The translations under genes were made by a program, and so were the position numbers. A stretch of DNA of 64,000 bases from positions 1 through 64,000 of the forward strand of contig NZ_JBQCCF010000028.1 in assembly GCF_051962475.1 (NCBI RefSeq), given 5' to 3'. Origin of the DNA: Dyella_A sp051962475. GTDB taxonomy: Bacteria; Pseudomonadota; Gammaproteobacteria; Xanthomonadales; Rhodanobacteraceae. The notes below the pieces were generated by a model. It made no database searches. It saw nothing but the letters and a program-made list of their open reading frames with translations, and was not told the DNA's origin. Shown piece after piece: positions 1 through 8,616 of this stretch. How positions within the stretch are numbered: position 1 is the first letter of the stretch; each line of letters begins with the position of its first letter.

Positions 1-532
1 GCGCCTTTCTGCTGGGGCTGCTGGGCCGCGGTCGCTTCGACTGAGGCGGCACCGGCCGGTGGCCTGCCCGCGCGGGGGCGGCACAGGGCCGTTCCCCCAT
101 CTCGCGCGTCTCCTCGCGGGTCAGCGCCTCGCCCAGGTCGACCATCTGCGCGCCGAGGGCCCCGGAGATGTCGTCGGCGCTGATCATGCCGGCCAAGCCA
201 CCTTTGGCGTTGAGCACCGGCAGGCGGCGCACGCCGTGCTCGCGCATGGTGAGGATGGCGGCGAACAGCCCTTCGGATTCGGTGCAGGTGACCACCGGCC
301 GGCTCATGATCTGGCCCAGCGTGAGCTTGTCCGGATTGCCGCCGGTGGCGACCACCGCCACCACGATGTCACGGTCGGTGACGATGCCTACGGGGATGCG
401 CTCGCCATTGGGTTTCTCGACCACCACCAGGGCGCCGACGTGATGCTGGCGCATCGCCTCGGCCGCTTCGCGCACGCTCACCGTGGCCTGGGTGCTCACC
501 ACCACACGGGTACAAAGGTCGGCAATGCGCAT
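1..532 (-). CDS. CBS-domain protein, C-terminus off the window
   Basis: The reading frame starts at the ATG at 532, with a GGAG-type ribosome-binding site about nine bases upstream, and stays open to the left edge (177 codons seen, no stop). Two CBS repeats are visible, roughly residues 5-60 and 75-130, with the typical pattern of a hydrophobic strand followed by GIVTDRDIV in repeat 1 and AGMISADDI in repeat 2. Tandem CBS domains usually bind adenine nucleotides and act as energy sensors. The last 40 residues are Pro/Arg/Ser rich and not part of the domain. It is divergent from the phosphoribosyltransferase gene across an intergenic space with two FNR-like boxes, and two-CBS proteins are common in low-oxygen stress loci. 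The fold is secure; the ligand and partner are unknown. Confidence 0.85.
   Translation of the reverse strand, partial: MRIADLCTRVVVSTQATVSVREAAEAMRQHHVGALVVVEKPNGERIPVGIVTDRDIVVAVVATGGNPDKLTLGQIMSRPVVTCTESEGLFAAILTMREHGVRRLPVLNAKGGLAGMISADDISGALGAQMVDLGEALTREETREMGERPCAAPARAGHRPVPPQSKRPRPSSPSRKA
3..44 (+). CDS. possible C-terminal tail of a convergent gene (partial)
   Basis: In the third forward frame the first 13 codons read AFLLGLLGRGRFD before a TGA at 42-44. The hydrophobic run followed by a basic tail would fit the end of a membrane protein entering from the left. It overlaps the distal part of the minus-strand CBS gene, so either that gene ends just outside the window or this tail is a chance reading. 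Too short to identify. Confidence 0.2.
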   Translation, partial: AFLLGLLGRGRFD

Positions 533-753
533 GGGCGCAGTCTCCGTTTGGGTAGGAAGGGTAGGCGGGACATGCGACGAGCAGGCATGCCGCGGCCGGT
601 GTGCGCCGTGTGGCCAGTGATGTGGCACGCGGCCCACTGTGTCACCCGCGATCGATCACGGCGTGGCGAACGCGGTGGGTACGGGCAGAGGACACTGGCG
701 GCTCCGGCGTGACAGGGCAGGCAGCCACTGTGCGTGGCTGTGCTCCATCGTTG

Positions 754-767
754 TTGATCTGCATCAA
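754..767. promoter_or_regulatory. FNR-type box (perfect TTGAT-N4-ATCAA)
   Basis: TTGATCTGCATCAA is an exact match to the FNR/ANR/DNR-family consensus with perfect dyad symmetry. It lies in the 356-bp divergent space between the CBS gene (start 532) and the phosphoribosyltransferase fusion (start 889), 121 bp from the latter. It probably serves one or both of these genes; the rest of this space shows only the second box and no gene. Confidence 0.8.
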
Positions 768-784
768 GCGCAGACGCGATCGGC

Positions 785-798
785 TTGATGCAGGTCAA
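785..798. promoter_or_regulatory. FNR-type box (one mismatch)
   Basis: TTGATGCAGGTCAA differs from the symmetrical FNR consensus by one base (G for A at the start of the right half). It lies 17 bp after the first box and 90 bp before the ATG of the phosphoribosyltransferase fusion, so it is the better placed of the pair to drive the rightward operon. Confidence 0.7.
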
Positions 799-888
799 CG
801 TGTCCACGCGCCAGGCGGCCGAGCATCGCCGAGCGATGTGCTGGGAGGGGGCGTGCATCGCGATGGACGGGACAGCGGAGGACTCCCC

Positions 889-2187
889 ATGGCAGCGACC
901 TATACCGAAGGCTTTGTCGATCGCGCCGACGCCGGCGAGCAACTGGCGCGAGCGCTTCACATCTATCGGGGTCGCCATCCCCTGGTGCTGGCGATACCCC
1001 GCGGCGGCGTGCCGGTGGGCCGTGTGATCGCCGATGCGCTGGGCGGCGAGCTGGACGTGGTGCTGGTGCGCAAGCTCGGCGCGCCGGCCAATCCGGAGTT
1101 GGCGATCGGGGCCGTCGACGAGCAGGGGCGCGTGTCGCTCAGCGACTACGCCGCGGCCACCGGGGCCGACGAGGCCTACGTGGCCCGCGAGATGGCACAG
1201 CAATTGGCCTTGATCCGTCAGCGACGCCACCGCTACCGGCCGCAGCATCCGCCGATCGACCCGGCGGGGCGGGTGGTCATCGTGGTCGACGACGGGCTGG
1301 CCACCGGCAGCACCATGCGCGCGGCCCTCGCGGCGGTGCGCGCCCGTCATCCTGCGAGCCTGATCTGCGCCGTGCCCGTGGCCGCACCGCCCAGCCTGGT
1401 GGAGCTGAAAGGGCTGGCCGATGACGTGGTCTGTCTCAGCGCGCCGCCCGACTTTCGCGCCGTGGGGCAGTTCTACCAGCGCTTTGAGGCGGTGCCCGAC
1501 GAAGAGGTGATCGAACTCCTGGCCGCCGCGCCATCGGCGAAGGCGACGGCGGCCATGCAGAGCGTGCAGCTGCACCTGGACGGTCTGACGCTGCAGGGCG
1601 ATCTCACCGTGCCGCCCCAGGCCCGCGGCCTGGTGATCTTCGCTCACGGCAGCGGCAGCAGCCGGCTCAGCCCACGTAGCCGGGCGGTGGCGGGCGTGCT
1701 GCACCAGCACAGGCTGGCGACGCTGCTGTTCGACCTGCTCAGCCCGGGCGAGGACGCCGATCGGCGCATGCGCTTCGATATCGCGTTGCTCGCCTCGCGG
1801 CTGGGCCAGGTGGTGACGTGTACGGCGGGCGTGCCGGCGCTGCGCGCGCTGCCGGTCGGCCTGTTTGGAGCCAGTACCGGCGCGGCGGCAGCGCTGATGG
1901 TTGCCGCGCAGCAACCCGACCGGATTGCCGCCGTGGTCTCACGTGGCGGCCGCCCCGATCTGGCCGGCACCACCGCACTGGCGAAGGTCACCGCGCCGAC
2001 GCTGTTGATCGTCGGCGGCGCCGACACCGACGTAGCCACCCTCAACCGCCAGGCGCTGGCGCTGTTGCCCGATACCGCCGAGTTGGTGCTGGTGCCGCGC
2101 GCTACCCACCTGTTCGAGGAGCGCGGTGCCCTCGAACGCGTGGCCGCCCTGGCGTCGGACTGGTTCACGCGCTGGCTCGGCGCATGA
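889..2187 (+). CDS. phosphoribosyltransferase fused to an alpha/beta hydrolase
   Basis: This 432-residue protein has two domains. The N-terminal ~210 residues are a type-I phosphoribosyltransferase with the PRPP loop VVDDGLATGST; the C-terminal ~200 residues are a dienelactone-hydrolase-like alpha/beta hydrolase with the oxyanion region AHGSGSSR, nucleophile elbow GASTG, an Asp in GGADTDV and a candidate catalytic His in THLF. The ATG at 889 was chosen because GGAGG lies just upstream and homology-like sequence begins there; a much longer open frame upstream crosses the FNR boxes and is not credible. The stop overlaps the next gene (ATGA). Two FNR-like boxes upstream suggest oxygen control. 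The substrate is unknown; the two domains also occur as separate proteins in other bacteria. Confidence 0.9.
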   Translation: MAATYTEGFVDRADAGEQLARALHIYRGRHPLVLAIPRGGVPVGRVIADALGGELDVVLVRKLGAPANPELAIGAVDEQGRVSLSDYAAATGADEAYVAREMAQQLALIRQRRHRYRPQHPPIDPAGRVVIVVDDGLATGSTMRAALAAVRARHPASLICAVPVAAPPSLVELKGLADDVVCLSAPPDFRAVGQFYQRFEAVPDEEVIELLAAAPSAKATAAMQSVQLHLDGLTLQGDLTVPPQARGLVIFAHGSGSSRLSPRSRAVAGVLHQHRLATLLFDLLSPGEDADRRMRFDIALLASRLGQVVTCTAGVPALRALPVGLFGASTGAAAALMVAAQQPDRIAAVVSRGGRPDLAGTTALAKVTAPTLLIVGGADTDVATLNRQALALLPDTAELVLVPRATHLFEERGALERVAALASDWFTRWLGA

Positions 2188-3479
2188 GCACGATCGTTAC
2201 CGCGCCGCTGGAGGCGATCCGCGCCATGGCGGTGCGGCTGGACGAGGTGGATCACGACTACGACGCGCTGCTGGACGCCAGCGTGGGACGCCAGTTCGTG
2301 CTGCTGGGCGAGGCGACCCATGGCACCCGCGAGTTCTACCGGATGCGCGCGGACATCACGCGCCGGCTGATCGTCGAGCAGGGCTTCGACGCCGTGGCGG
2401 TGGAGGCGGACTGGCCCGACGCCTGGCACCTGCACGATTACGTCGGCGGCGGTAGCGAATCGCTGGCCCAGGCGTTCGATGCCTTCGAGCGGTTTCCGCG
2501 CTGGATGTGGCGCAATGCCGACGTGCTGCCGTTCATCCGCTGGCTGCGTAGTGACAACCTGCGGCGTCGCCCCGAGACGCAGATCGGCTTCTACGGGCTG
2601 GACATGTACAGCCTGTACCGCTCGGCCGCGGCGGTGGTGGCCTACCTGGAGCGCGTGGATCCGGAGCAGGCCGAGCTGGCGCGCGAACAGTACGCCGCGC
2701 TCGACCACGTGCGCGACCCTCAGCGCTACGGTTACGAGGCGGTGATGGGTCTGCGTCCGGATTGCCGCGAGGCCGTACAACAACGCCTGATCGAGCTGCT
2801 GAGCCGGGCGCCGGAGTACCGCGAGCGCGACGGCAGCACGGCGCGCGAGGCGCAGTTCGCCGCCGAGCGCAACGCGCACGTGGTGGTCAGCGGCGAGGCT
2901 TATTACCGCAGCATGTTCGCCGGCCGTCAGAGCAGCTGGAACCTGCGCGACTACCACATGACGCAGACCCTGTTCGCGCTGCAGGAGCATCTGCGTGGCG
3001 GTGGCCGCGCGGGGCGGCTGGTGGTGTGGGCACACAACTCGCACCTGGGCGACGCCCGTGCCACCCAGATGGGCCACGCCGGGGAGTGGAACGTGGGCCA
3101 ACTGGTGCGTCGGCGGGTCGGTGCGCGCGAGGCGTTGCTGGTGGGCTTCACCACCTACACGGGCTACGTTACCGCCGCCAGCGAGTGGGGTGGGGAGCCG
3201 TCCCGCATGGCGGTGCACCCGGCGCGTAGCGACAGTTTCGAGGCGCTGCTGCACCACACGCGGCTGGACCGGTTCTACCTACCGCTGCAAAGCATGGCGG
3301 CGAGGGCGCTGCACGATCCGATGCTCGAACGCGCCATCGGCGTGATCTACCGGCCCGACACCGAATACGCCAGCCACTACTTCAGCGCCTCGCTGTCCGA
3401 GCAGTTCGACGCGCTGTTCCATCTGGACGAGACCGAGGCCGTCGAGCCGCTCGATGACGGTGCGCACATCATCGACTGA
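2184..3479 (+). CDS. erythromycin-esterase-family protein
   Basis: The 431-residue protein carries the landmarks of the EreA/succinoglycan-biosynthesis family: GEATHGTREFY near the N-terminus with the Glu and His of the active site, EADWPDAW, and WAHNSHLGDARATQMG with the third catalytic-site His. The start ATG overlaps the stop of the fusion gene (ATGA), so the two are translationally coupled. Family members in stress loci are not usually resistance genes; many hydrolyse unknown esters. There is no signal peptide, so it is probably cytoplasmic. The assignment to the family is firm, but macrolide resistance should not be inferred. Confidence 0.9.
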   Translation: MSTIVTAPLEAIRAMAVRLDEVDHDYDALLDASVGRQFVLLGEATHGTREFYRMRADITRRLIVEQGFDAVAVEADWPDAWHLHDYVGGGSESLAQAFDAFERFPRWMWRNADVLPFIRWLRSDNLRRRPETQIGFYGLDMYSLYRSAAAVVAYLERVDPEQAELAREQYAALDHVRDPQRYGYEAVMGLRPDCREAVQQRLIELLSRAPEYRERDGSTAREAQFAAERNAHVVVSGEAYYRSMFAGRQSSWNLRDYHMTQTLFALQEHLRGGGRAGRLVVWAHNSHLGDARATQMGHAGEWNVGQLVRRRVGAREALLVGFTTYTGYVTAASEWGGEPSRMAVHPARSDSFEALLHHTRLDRFYLPLQSMAARALHDPMLERAIGVIYRPDTEYASHYFSASLSEQFDALFHLDETEAVEPLDDGAHIID

Positions 3480-3491
3480 CCGACCGCCGCT

Positions 3492-3514
3492 CGCCCGCCA
3501 TCGCACGGCGGGCG
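3492..3514. terminator. hairpin between convergent genes
   Basis: CGCCCGCC and GGCGGGCG form a perfect 8-bp G+C stem around a 7-base loop in the 39-bp space between two convergent stops. There is no T-run on either strand, so it may act as a weak bidirectional terminator. Confidence 0.5.
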
Positions 3515-3518
3515 TGGG

Positions 3519-4400
3519 TCAGTGGCGCAGGAACAGTGGCAGCGTCGCGTGCTGCAGCAGGTAGTCGGTGGTGTCGCCCAGCCGCGCCTCGCTGCGTCGG
3601 GCCTTGCCGTTGGCGCCAGCGATCAGCAAATCGGCGCGGTGCAGCGAGGCCGCCGCCAGCAGCGCATGCCCGGCTGCGGTGCCGTGCGTGGCGACGATCT
3701 CCTGGCTGGCCTCGATGCCGTGGTTACCCAGGTGCGCCAGCGGATCGAATGGCGGCTGCAGTGCCACGATCCGCCCGCTCTCACGCGGATGCGCAGCGCG
3801 CAGCAGCCAGACGTCGTCGGCCTTGCGCAGCAACGGGATCGCCGCATGCAGCGATCGCGTGGATGCTGATGAGCCATCCCAGGCCACCACGATCCGTTCC
3901 AGCCGTCCCATGACGCAGAAGGTAGGCGGCACCACGATGCAGGGCTGGCCGGACAGCAGGACGCTGCGCAACAGCGCGACCATGGGGCCTGAGTCGAGCT
4001 GTGGGGGACGGCCCAGCACCACCAGATCGGCCGTGGCGGCGGCCGCGTCCAGCACGTCGCGCGGATCGCCCAGCGCCACCTGCCAGTGCGTCTCGTCCAC
4101 GCCCAGGCCGCGCGCCCAGGTGGCGAACTCACGCCCGGCCAGCATGGCGTAGTGCACCTCGTCGGTGGCCTCGGCCATCCATTCGGCCAGCCCGGACGTC
4201 ACGTTGCCGGCCGCCGGCATCACCGGCAGCGGTTCGCCTGCGTGCAGCCCGGTGAGTGACGCGCCGAGGGCCGCGGCCAGTTCCGCGGCATAGCCCGCAC
4301 AGGAGCTCCACTGGCGGAAATCGCTGCAGTAGGTGAGGACGTCGCGTATGCCCGCTCCGGAGGGAGGGGCGGACACTTGGGCGCTGAAGGGAGTCGTCAT
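3519..4400 (-). CDS. universal stress protein, tandem UspA domains
   Basis: The 293-residue protein has two UspA-like halves. The second half ends with a nucleotide-binding-loop-like stretch, GANGKARRSEARLGDTTD, close to the family pattern G-x2-G-x9-G-[ST] but with Asp in place of the first small residue; the first half has a degenerate loop. Such tandem Usp proteins are often induced by oxygen limitation. An in-frame ATG at 4415 is an alternative start; neither has a clear ribosome-binding site. It is divergent from another universal stress protein gene across 218 bp that holds two FNR-like boxes. Confidence 0.85.
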   Translation of the reverse strand: MTTPFSAQVSAPPSGAGIRDVLTYCSDFRQWSSCAGYAAELAAALGASLTGLHAGEPLPVMPAAGNVTSGLAEWMAEATDEVHYAMLAGREFATWARGLGVDETHWQVALGDPRDVLDAAAATADLVVLGRPPQLDSGPMVALLRSVLLSGQPCIVVPPTFCVMGRLERIVVAWDGSSASTRSLHAAIPLLRKADDVWLLRAAHPRESGRIVALQPPFDPLAHLGNHGIEASQEIVATHGTAAGHALLAAASLHRADLLIAGANGKARRSEARLGDTTDYLLQHATLPLFLRH

Positions 4401-4479
4401 GGCAGACGCGTACATGCGCACCGCACATCGAGGGATGAAGGGTTCGAGCACACCTTGCACGCGGTGGATAGGGCGATGC

Positions 4480-4493
4480 TTGATCCAGATCAT
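4480..4493. promoter_or_regulatory. FNR-type box (one mismatch)
   Basis: TTGATCCAGATCAT differs from the symmetrical consensus only in its last base. It is 79 bp upstream of the leftward universal stress gene (start 4400) and 55 bp from the second box, so it probably serves the leftward promoter. Confidence 0.7.
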
Positions 4494-4547
4494 CCCGGGC
4501 GCTCGGGGCGATGCACGATCGATCCTCCGGCACCGAATCGCGCACGG

Positions 4548-4561
4548 TTGATCCCGATCAA
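4548..4561. promoter_or_regulatory. FNR-type box (perfect)
   Basis: TTGATCCCGATCAA is an exact TTGAT-N4-ATCAA palindrome. Exactly 57 bp separate it from the ATG of the rightward universal stress gene at 4619, the same distance seen for the BON-domain and sulfide:quinone oxidoreductase genes. Confidence 0.85.
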
Positions 4562-4618
4562 TCCTCCGCCGGGCACGCGCCGGACACTGGTCACTTTCGG
4601 CAATACAGGCCACTGGCC

Positions 4619-5446
4619 ATGAACGATTTCCTTATCCAGGTACGCTCACTCGACGCCTGGCCGCGAGCGGCCGAATACGGCGTGCGGCTGGCGGCGCTGA
4701 CCGGATCGGCGGTGACCGGCGCGTTCGTATACCCCTCGCCGCTGACGCTGGCGCCCACGTACAGCTCGCCCGAACTGCTTGAGGCGATCCTCGCCAGCAC
4801 GCGAGAAACCGCCGCGCTGGCCAAGGCGCAGGCGCAGCCGTTTCTGCACTGGGCGCGCGAGCAGGGTGCACCGCAGGCGGCATGGCACGCGGCCGAGGGC
4901 GATGTCGCCGGCGCGCTCGCGCACATCGGCACCTGGCACGACCTGCTGCTGCTCGATCGCGGCACCGATCCGGCCACCCGCGTGCCGGCGGAACTGGCGC
5001 GGATCATCCTCACCGTCGGCCTGCCGTGCGTGCTGGTGCCGCGCCATGCGATCGCGCGGGTGTCGCTGGACTGCATCGCGATCGGCTGGAACGGGTCGCA
5101 GGAGGCGGTGCGCGCGATCCACGCAGCGATGCCGCTGCTGCAGCGCGCTTCACGGGTGGTGCTGCTGGAAGGATCGCTGCGGCGCACCTACCCGGAGATC
5201 ACCTGGAAGCCGCCGCTGGACATCGACCTGTACCTGCAGCGCCACGCCGTGCATGCCGAACACCGACCGCTGGCCAGCGATGCCGGCGAGGCGGGCGAGG
5301 CCCTGCTGGAAGGCGCCGCCCAGGTCGACGCCGACCTGCTGGTGATGGGCGCCTACGGCCGCAGCCGTTTCAGCGAGTGGGCGCTGGGCGGCGCCACCCG
5401 GCACGTACTGGCGGACGCCGCGCTGCCGGTGCTGCTCCGGCACTGA
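4619..5446 (+). CDS. universal stress protein, tandem UspA domains
   Basis: This 275-residue protein has two UspA halves; the second ends with MGAYGRSRFSEWALGGATR, fitting the ATP-binding pattern G-x2-G-x9-G-[ST]-T. The family binds ATP and supports survival under anaerobic or stationary-phase stress. Its start lies 57 bp after a perfect FNR-type box, making it a strong candidate for oxygen- or NO-controlled expression. It is related in layout to the divergent gene at 3519-4400, so the pair may have arisen by duplication. A longer open frame extends upstream through the box and was not used. Confidence 0.9.
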   Translation: MNDFLIQVRSLDAWPRAAEYGVRLAALTGSAVTGAFVYPSPLTLAPTYSSPELLEAILASTRETAALAKAQAQPFLHWAREQGAPQAAWHAAEGDVAGALAHIGTWHDLLLLDRGTDPATRVPAELARIILTVGLPCVLVPRHAIARVSLDCIAIGWNGSQEAVRAIHAAMPLLQRASRVVLLEGSLRRTYPEITWKPPLDIDLYLQRHAVHAEHRPLASDAGEAGEALLEGAAQVDADLLVMGAYGRSRFSEWALGGATRHVLADAALPVLLRH

Positions 5447-5803
5447 AACCGGCGCAATCGCGACTCGGCGCGACAGCAGGATCGGCCCGAGGCCACAGCA
5501 GATCATCGCGGTGATGGTGCCCATGATGAGCTGAGGGATGCTCCGTGCCTGCGCGCGCCCATCGCCATCCGCTCCATCGTGAGTGTCCGTCGGTACCGTC
5601 CAGCCACCGTGCGCAGCAGCTGATACGGCGGCTGGGATCGTCGACACCGACGATGCTCGACTGGCACGGGTGCCTGAGCCACATCGATGGTGTGCGCGGC
5701 TGTTACACACCGTTACAAATGGTTGCCGGATTGCGTTCGTGGGAGCGCGACCCGGCGCTAAGGTGGCACTGCACCTTTTCCCAGGCACGCCGAGGAACCT
5801 CTC
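5447..5803. other. 357-bp intergenic region
   Basis: Between the universal stress gene and the FNR-like regulator no gene with coding character on the plus strand is visible. The minus strand at about 5524 downward can encode a hydrophobic stretch (PQLIMGTITAMICCGLGPIL), but this frame runs on as an antisense shadow of the stress gene, so it is probably chance or a relic. Two TTACA repeats sit near 5702-5718. No FNR-like box was found before the regulator gene. Confidence 0.5.
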
Positions 5804-6532
5804 ATGTCCAGCATTGCCCACGATCTTGCCGCTCCTGTCTCCAGCCTCGCGCACGAGGCCATGCAGCCGCACCGCGTGGACGATGTCGACATCGACATGC
5901 TCCGCCGCCACATGACCGTGATCCGTCGCAAGGTGCTGGCGGGGCAGTACGTGTACCGGACGGGCCAGCCGTTCCACTCGCTGTTCCTGGTGCATGCAGG
6001 CTTCCTCAAGAGCTGCGAGCTGGCGCAGGACGGCCGCGAGCAGGTGACCGGATTCCGCATGCGCGGCGACCTGGTCGGCGTGGAGTCGATCGGGCTTGGC
6101 CATTACTCGTGTGACCTGGTGGCGCTGGAGGACAGCGAGCTGTGGGAGTTGCCGTATCCGCCGGTGCTGCTGGCCTGCCGCGAGTTGCCGCAACTGCAGA
6201 CGAGGCTCACCACGGCGCTGGCCGAGGAGATCCGCCGCGACCGCCTGTGGATGCTCTCGCTGGGCACGCTGAGCGCCGAGCGCCGGGTAGCCGCGTTCCT
6301 GTTCGACGTGGCGCAGCGTCATGCGGCGCTGGGCTTCAGCCCGCGCCATTTCATCCTGCGCATGGGGCGTACCGACATGGGCAGCTTCCTCGCGCTCAAG
6401 CACGAGACGGTGACCCGCGCGCTGTCGCGACTGGCCGAACTGGGCTACATCACCGTGCAGCGACGCGAGGTACGCGTGCTCGATTCTGCGGCGTTGGCGC
6501 GTCTGGCCGGGCAGGGTGCGGCCGTGCATTGA
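5804..6532 (+). CDS. Crp/FNR-family regulator without the FNR cysteine cluster
   Basis: The 242-residue protein has an effector beta-roll (about residues 35-130), a dimer helix (135-160) and a C-terminal winged helix-turn-helix (185-225). The recognition helix holds E201-x2-T204-R205, matching the E-x2-S-R pattern by which FNR reads TTGAT, so it is the natural reader of the boxes in this window. No cysteine occurs in the first 70 residues, so the oxygen-labile [4Fe-4S] cluster of FNR is not expected; its cysteines are at 71, 103 and 125. It may instead resemble DNR/FixK-type proteins that sense NO or act downstream of another sensor. GAGGAA precedes the ATG. It is convergent with the histidine kinase gene. 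Confidence 0.9.
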   Translation: MSSIAHDLAAPVSSLAHEAMQPHRVDDVDIDMLRRHMTVIRRKVLAGQYVYRTGQPFHSLFLVHAGFLKSCELAQDGREQVTGFRMRGDLVGVESIGLGHYSCDLVALEDSELWELPYPPVLLACRELPQLQTRLTTALAEEIRRDRLWMLSLGTLSAERRVAAFLFDVAQRHAALGFSPRHFILRMGRTDMGSFLALKHETVTRALSRLAELGYITVQRREVRVLDSAALARLAGQGAAVH

Positions 6533-6558
6533 AGCGCTCTGCGGGGCTGCCGCCTGCG

Positions 6559-8616
6559 TCAGCCCTGCCGCGTCCGGCGCATGTGTTCCAGGGCCTCGCG
6601 CACTGCGGTGCCCAATTCGTCGTAACGATACGGCTTGGGTAGCAACCGCAGCTCGGTGGCCGCGCGGGTGGCCTCGCGCAGGTCCGGCTCCAGGCCCGAG
6701 GTAAGCAGCACGGCCAGCGATGGGTAGCGGCGCTGCGCCTCGTGCGCCAGCTCCACGCCGTTCATGCCGGCGCCGAGCATCACGTCGGAGAACAGCAGCG
6801 CGATCGATGGCTGGCTCTCCAGCAACTGCAGCGCGCTGTCCGCGTCGGCGGCCTCGACCACCTCGTAACCCAACGCCTTGAGGAAGGCGACGGCGAGATG
6901 GCGCACGTCGGGCTCGTCCTCCACCACCAGCACGCGCTCCTCGCCGCGCTGGGTCGGTGCCGACGGCAATGCCTCATCAGGCGTGGTCACCGCCACGGGC
7001 AGCATCAGCTCCACCCGGGTGCCGCGTCCCAGCTCGCTGTCGATGTTCAGCTGGCCACCGGACTGCCGCACGAAGCCGTAGACCATGCTCAGGCCCAGTC
7101 CACTGCCTTTTCCGACCTGCTTGGTGGTGAAGAACGGCTCCAGCGCATGCTTCATCACCTCGCGGCTCATGCCGGTGCCGCTATCGGCCACCTCGATCAC
7201 CACATAGCGGCCGGCGGCCAGGCCCAGTTCGCTGATTGCGGCGGGCACATGGCGCTCATGCACGCTTACCGACAGCTCCCCGCCGGTGGGCATGGCGTCA
7301 CGCGCGTTGATCGCGAGATTCAGCAGCGCGGTATCGAGTTCGCCCGGATCGGCGTACACCGCCGGCATGCCGGCGGGGCAGTCCACGGTCAGCTTGATGC
7401 CTGCGCCAAGGGTGCGGCCAACCATCTCGGCGAGGCCACCCAGCGCGGCCGCGGGTTGCACAGCGGTGGGCACCAGCCGTCGACGCCGGGCGAAGCCGAG
7501 CAACTTGCGGGTCAGGCCGGTACAACGCTCCACTGCGCGCCGGGCACTGGCCATCGTGTCGCGCATCTGCTCGGCGTCGCCGATGCCAGCTTCGAGCAAT
7601 TGCAGGTTGCCGGAGATCACCGTCATCAGGTTGTTGAAATCGTGCGCGATGCCGCCGGTGAGCTGGCCCAGCGCTTCCAGCCTCTGGGCGTGGGCGAGTT
7701 GCTCTTCGCTGCGGCTGCGCTGGATCGTCGCGGCCAGCATGTTGGCCACCGACTGCAGGAAATACAGCTTGTCGTGGCCGAACGCATCGGGCATCTCGGC
7801 AAGCGCTACCAGCATGCCCATCGGTTCGACGCGATCGAACAGCGGCGCCAGCGCCACATCCCGAAAACCCAGCCCCTCGAGCGCACGGCGGGTGGCGGCG
7901 ATGGCCACTTCGTCCTCGCCCGGCGCCGCTTCCAGGGTGAGCACGCTGGGCGTGCGCCGCGCCAGCAGACCCTTGAGCTCGGTGTCGGAAAAAGCGTCCA
8001 GCAGGCGCCGCCGCAGCGGCTCGGACAGGCCGGTGGAGGCCCGCAGGCTGAGCTCGCCGCTCAGCGGCTGGATGAACACGATCGCCACCGCCTCGGTCTC
8101 CAGCGCCGCGGACAGCAGCGCCGGCATGCCGTCGATGGCGACGCCGTAGTGCGGCGACTCCAGCACCAGTCGCCCCGCCTGGGCCACGAACACGTCGTAC
8201 CGCGCCCGCCGCATCACCTCGCGGGCACGCTGGGTGGCCGAGATATCGCGGATCGAGGCGGCAAACAGCGTGCCTTCCATCGTCACGATCGGGCTGAGCG
8301 CGATCTCCACCGGGAACGGCGTGCCGTCGCGCCGCACGCCCGTCAACTCGTAGCCCTCGCCCATGTTGCGCACGCGCGGGCTGGCCATGTAGCCGGCGCG
8401 ATGCGCCGTGTGCGCCGCGCGCAGGTTCGCCGGCAGCAGGCATTCCACCTGTTCGCCAATCAGCTCGCCCGGCGCGTAGCCGAACAGGGATTCGGCGTGC
8501 GGATTGGCCAGCAGGATGCGGCCGTTGTTGCCGGCGACGATCATCGCGTCGGGCGCGGCGTCGAACAGCGCCTGGAACAGCTCCGACTCCGCCACCGCAC
8601 GCTTGGCGCCGCTCAC
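6559..8616 (-). CDS. hybrid sensor histidine kinase (PAS-GAF-HisKA-HATPase-REC)
   Basis: The 685-residue soluble kinase has a PAS domain at about 10-125, a GAF-like region at 145-290, a HisKA domain with phospho-acceptor H325 in GGIAHDFNNLM, an HATPase domain with N-box NARDAM and G-box DSGTGMS, and a C-terminal receiver with phospho-Asp in FSDVML and Lys in LPKPY. No membrane segment is seen, so it senses an intracellular signal; the PAS ligand cannot be told from sequence. The start is GTG, overlapping the stop of the response-regulator gene (GTGA), so the two are translationally coupled and probably form one signalling pathway. Confidence 0.92.
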   Translation of the reverse strand: MSGAKRAVAESELFQALFDAAPDAMIVAGNNGRILLANPHAESLFGYAPGELIGEQVECLLPANLRAAHTAHRAGYMASPRVRNMGEGYELTGVRRDGTPFPVEIALSPIVTMEGTLFAASIRDISATQRAREVMRRARYDVFVAQAGRLVLESPHYGVAIDGMPALLSAALETEAVAIVFIQPLSGELSLRASTGLSEPLRRRLLDAFSDTELKGLLARRTPSVLTLEAAPGEDEVAIAATRRALEGLGFRDVALAPLFDRVEPMGMLVALAEMPDAFGHDKLYFLQSVANMLAATIQRSRSEEQLAHAQRLEALGQLTGGIAHDFNNLMTVISGNLQLLEAGIGDAEQMRDTMASARRAVERCTGLTRKLLGFARRRRLVPTAVQPAAALGGLAEMVGRTLGAGIKLTVDCPAGMPAVYADPGELDTALLNLAINARDAMPTGGELSVSVHERHVPAAISELGLAAGRYVVIEVADSGTGMSREVMKHALEPFFTTKQVGKGSGLGLSMVYGFVRQSGGQLNIDSELGRGTRVELMLPVAVTTPDEALPSAPTQRGEERVLVVEDEPDVRHLAVAFLKALGYEVVEAADADSALQLLESQPSIALLFSDVMLGAGMNGVELAHEAQRRYPSLAVLLTSGLEPDLREATRAATELRLLPKPYRYDELGTAVREALEHMRRTRQG

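Noticed and set aside
601..888. Upstream extension of the phosphoribosyltransferase frame
   Set aside because: It runs through both FNR-like boxes, has no domain similarity and lacks a ribosome-binding site; GGAGG precedes the ATG at 889.
2184..3479. Macrolide-resistance gene
   Set aside because: The Ere-family motifs are real, but the stress-locus context and wide family function do not support a resistance call.
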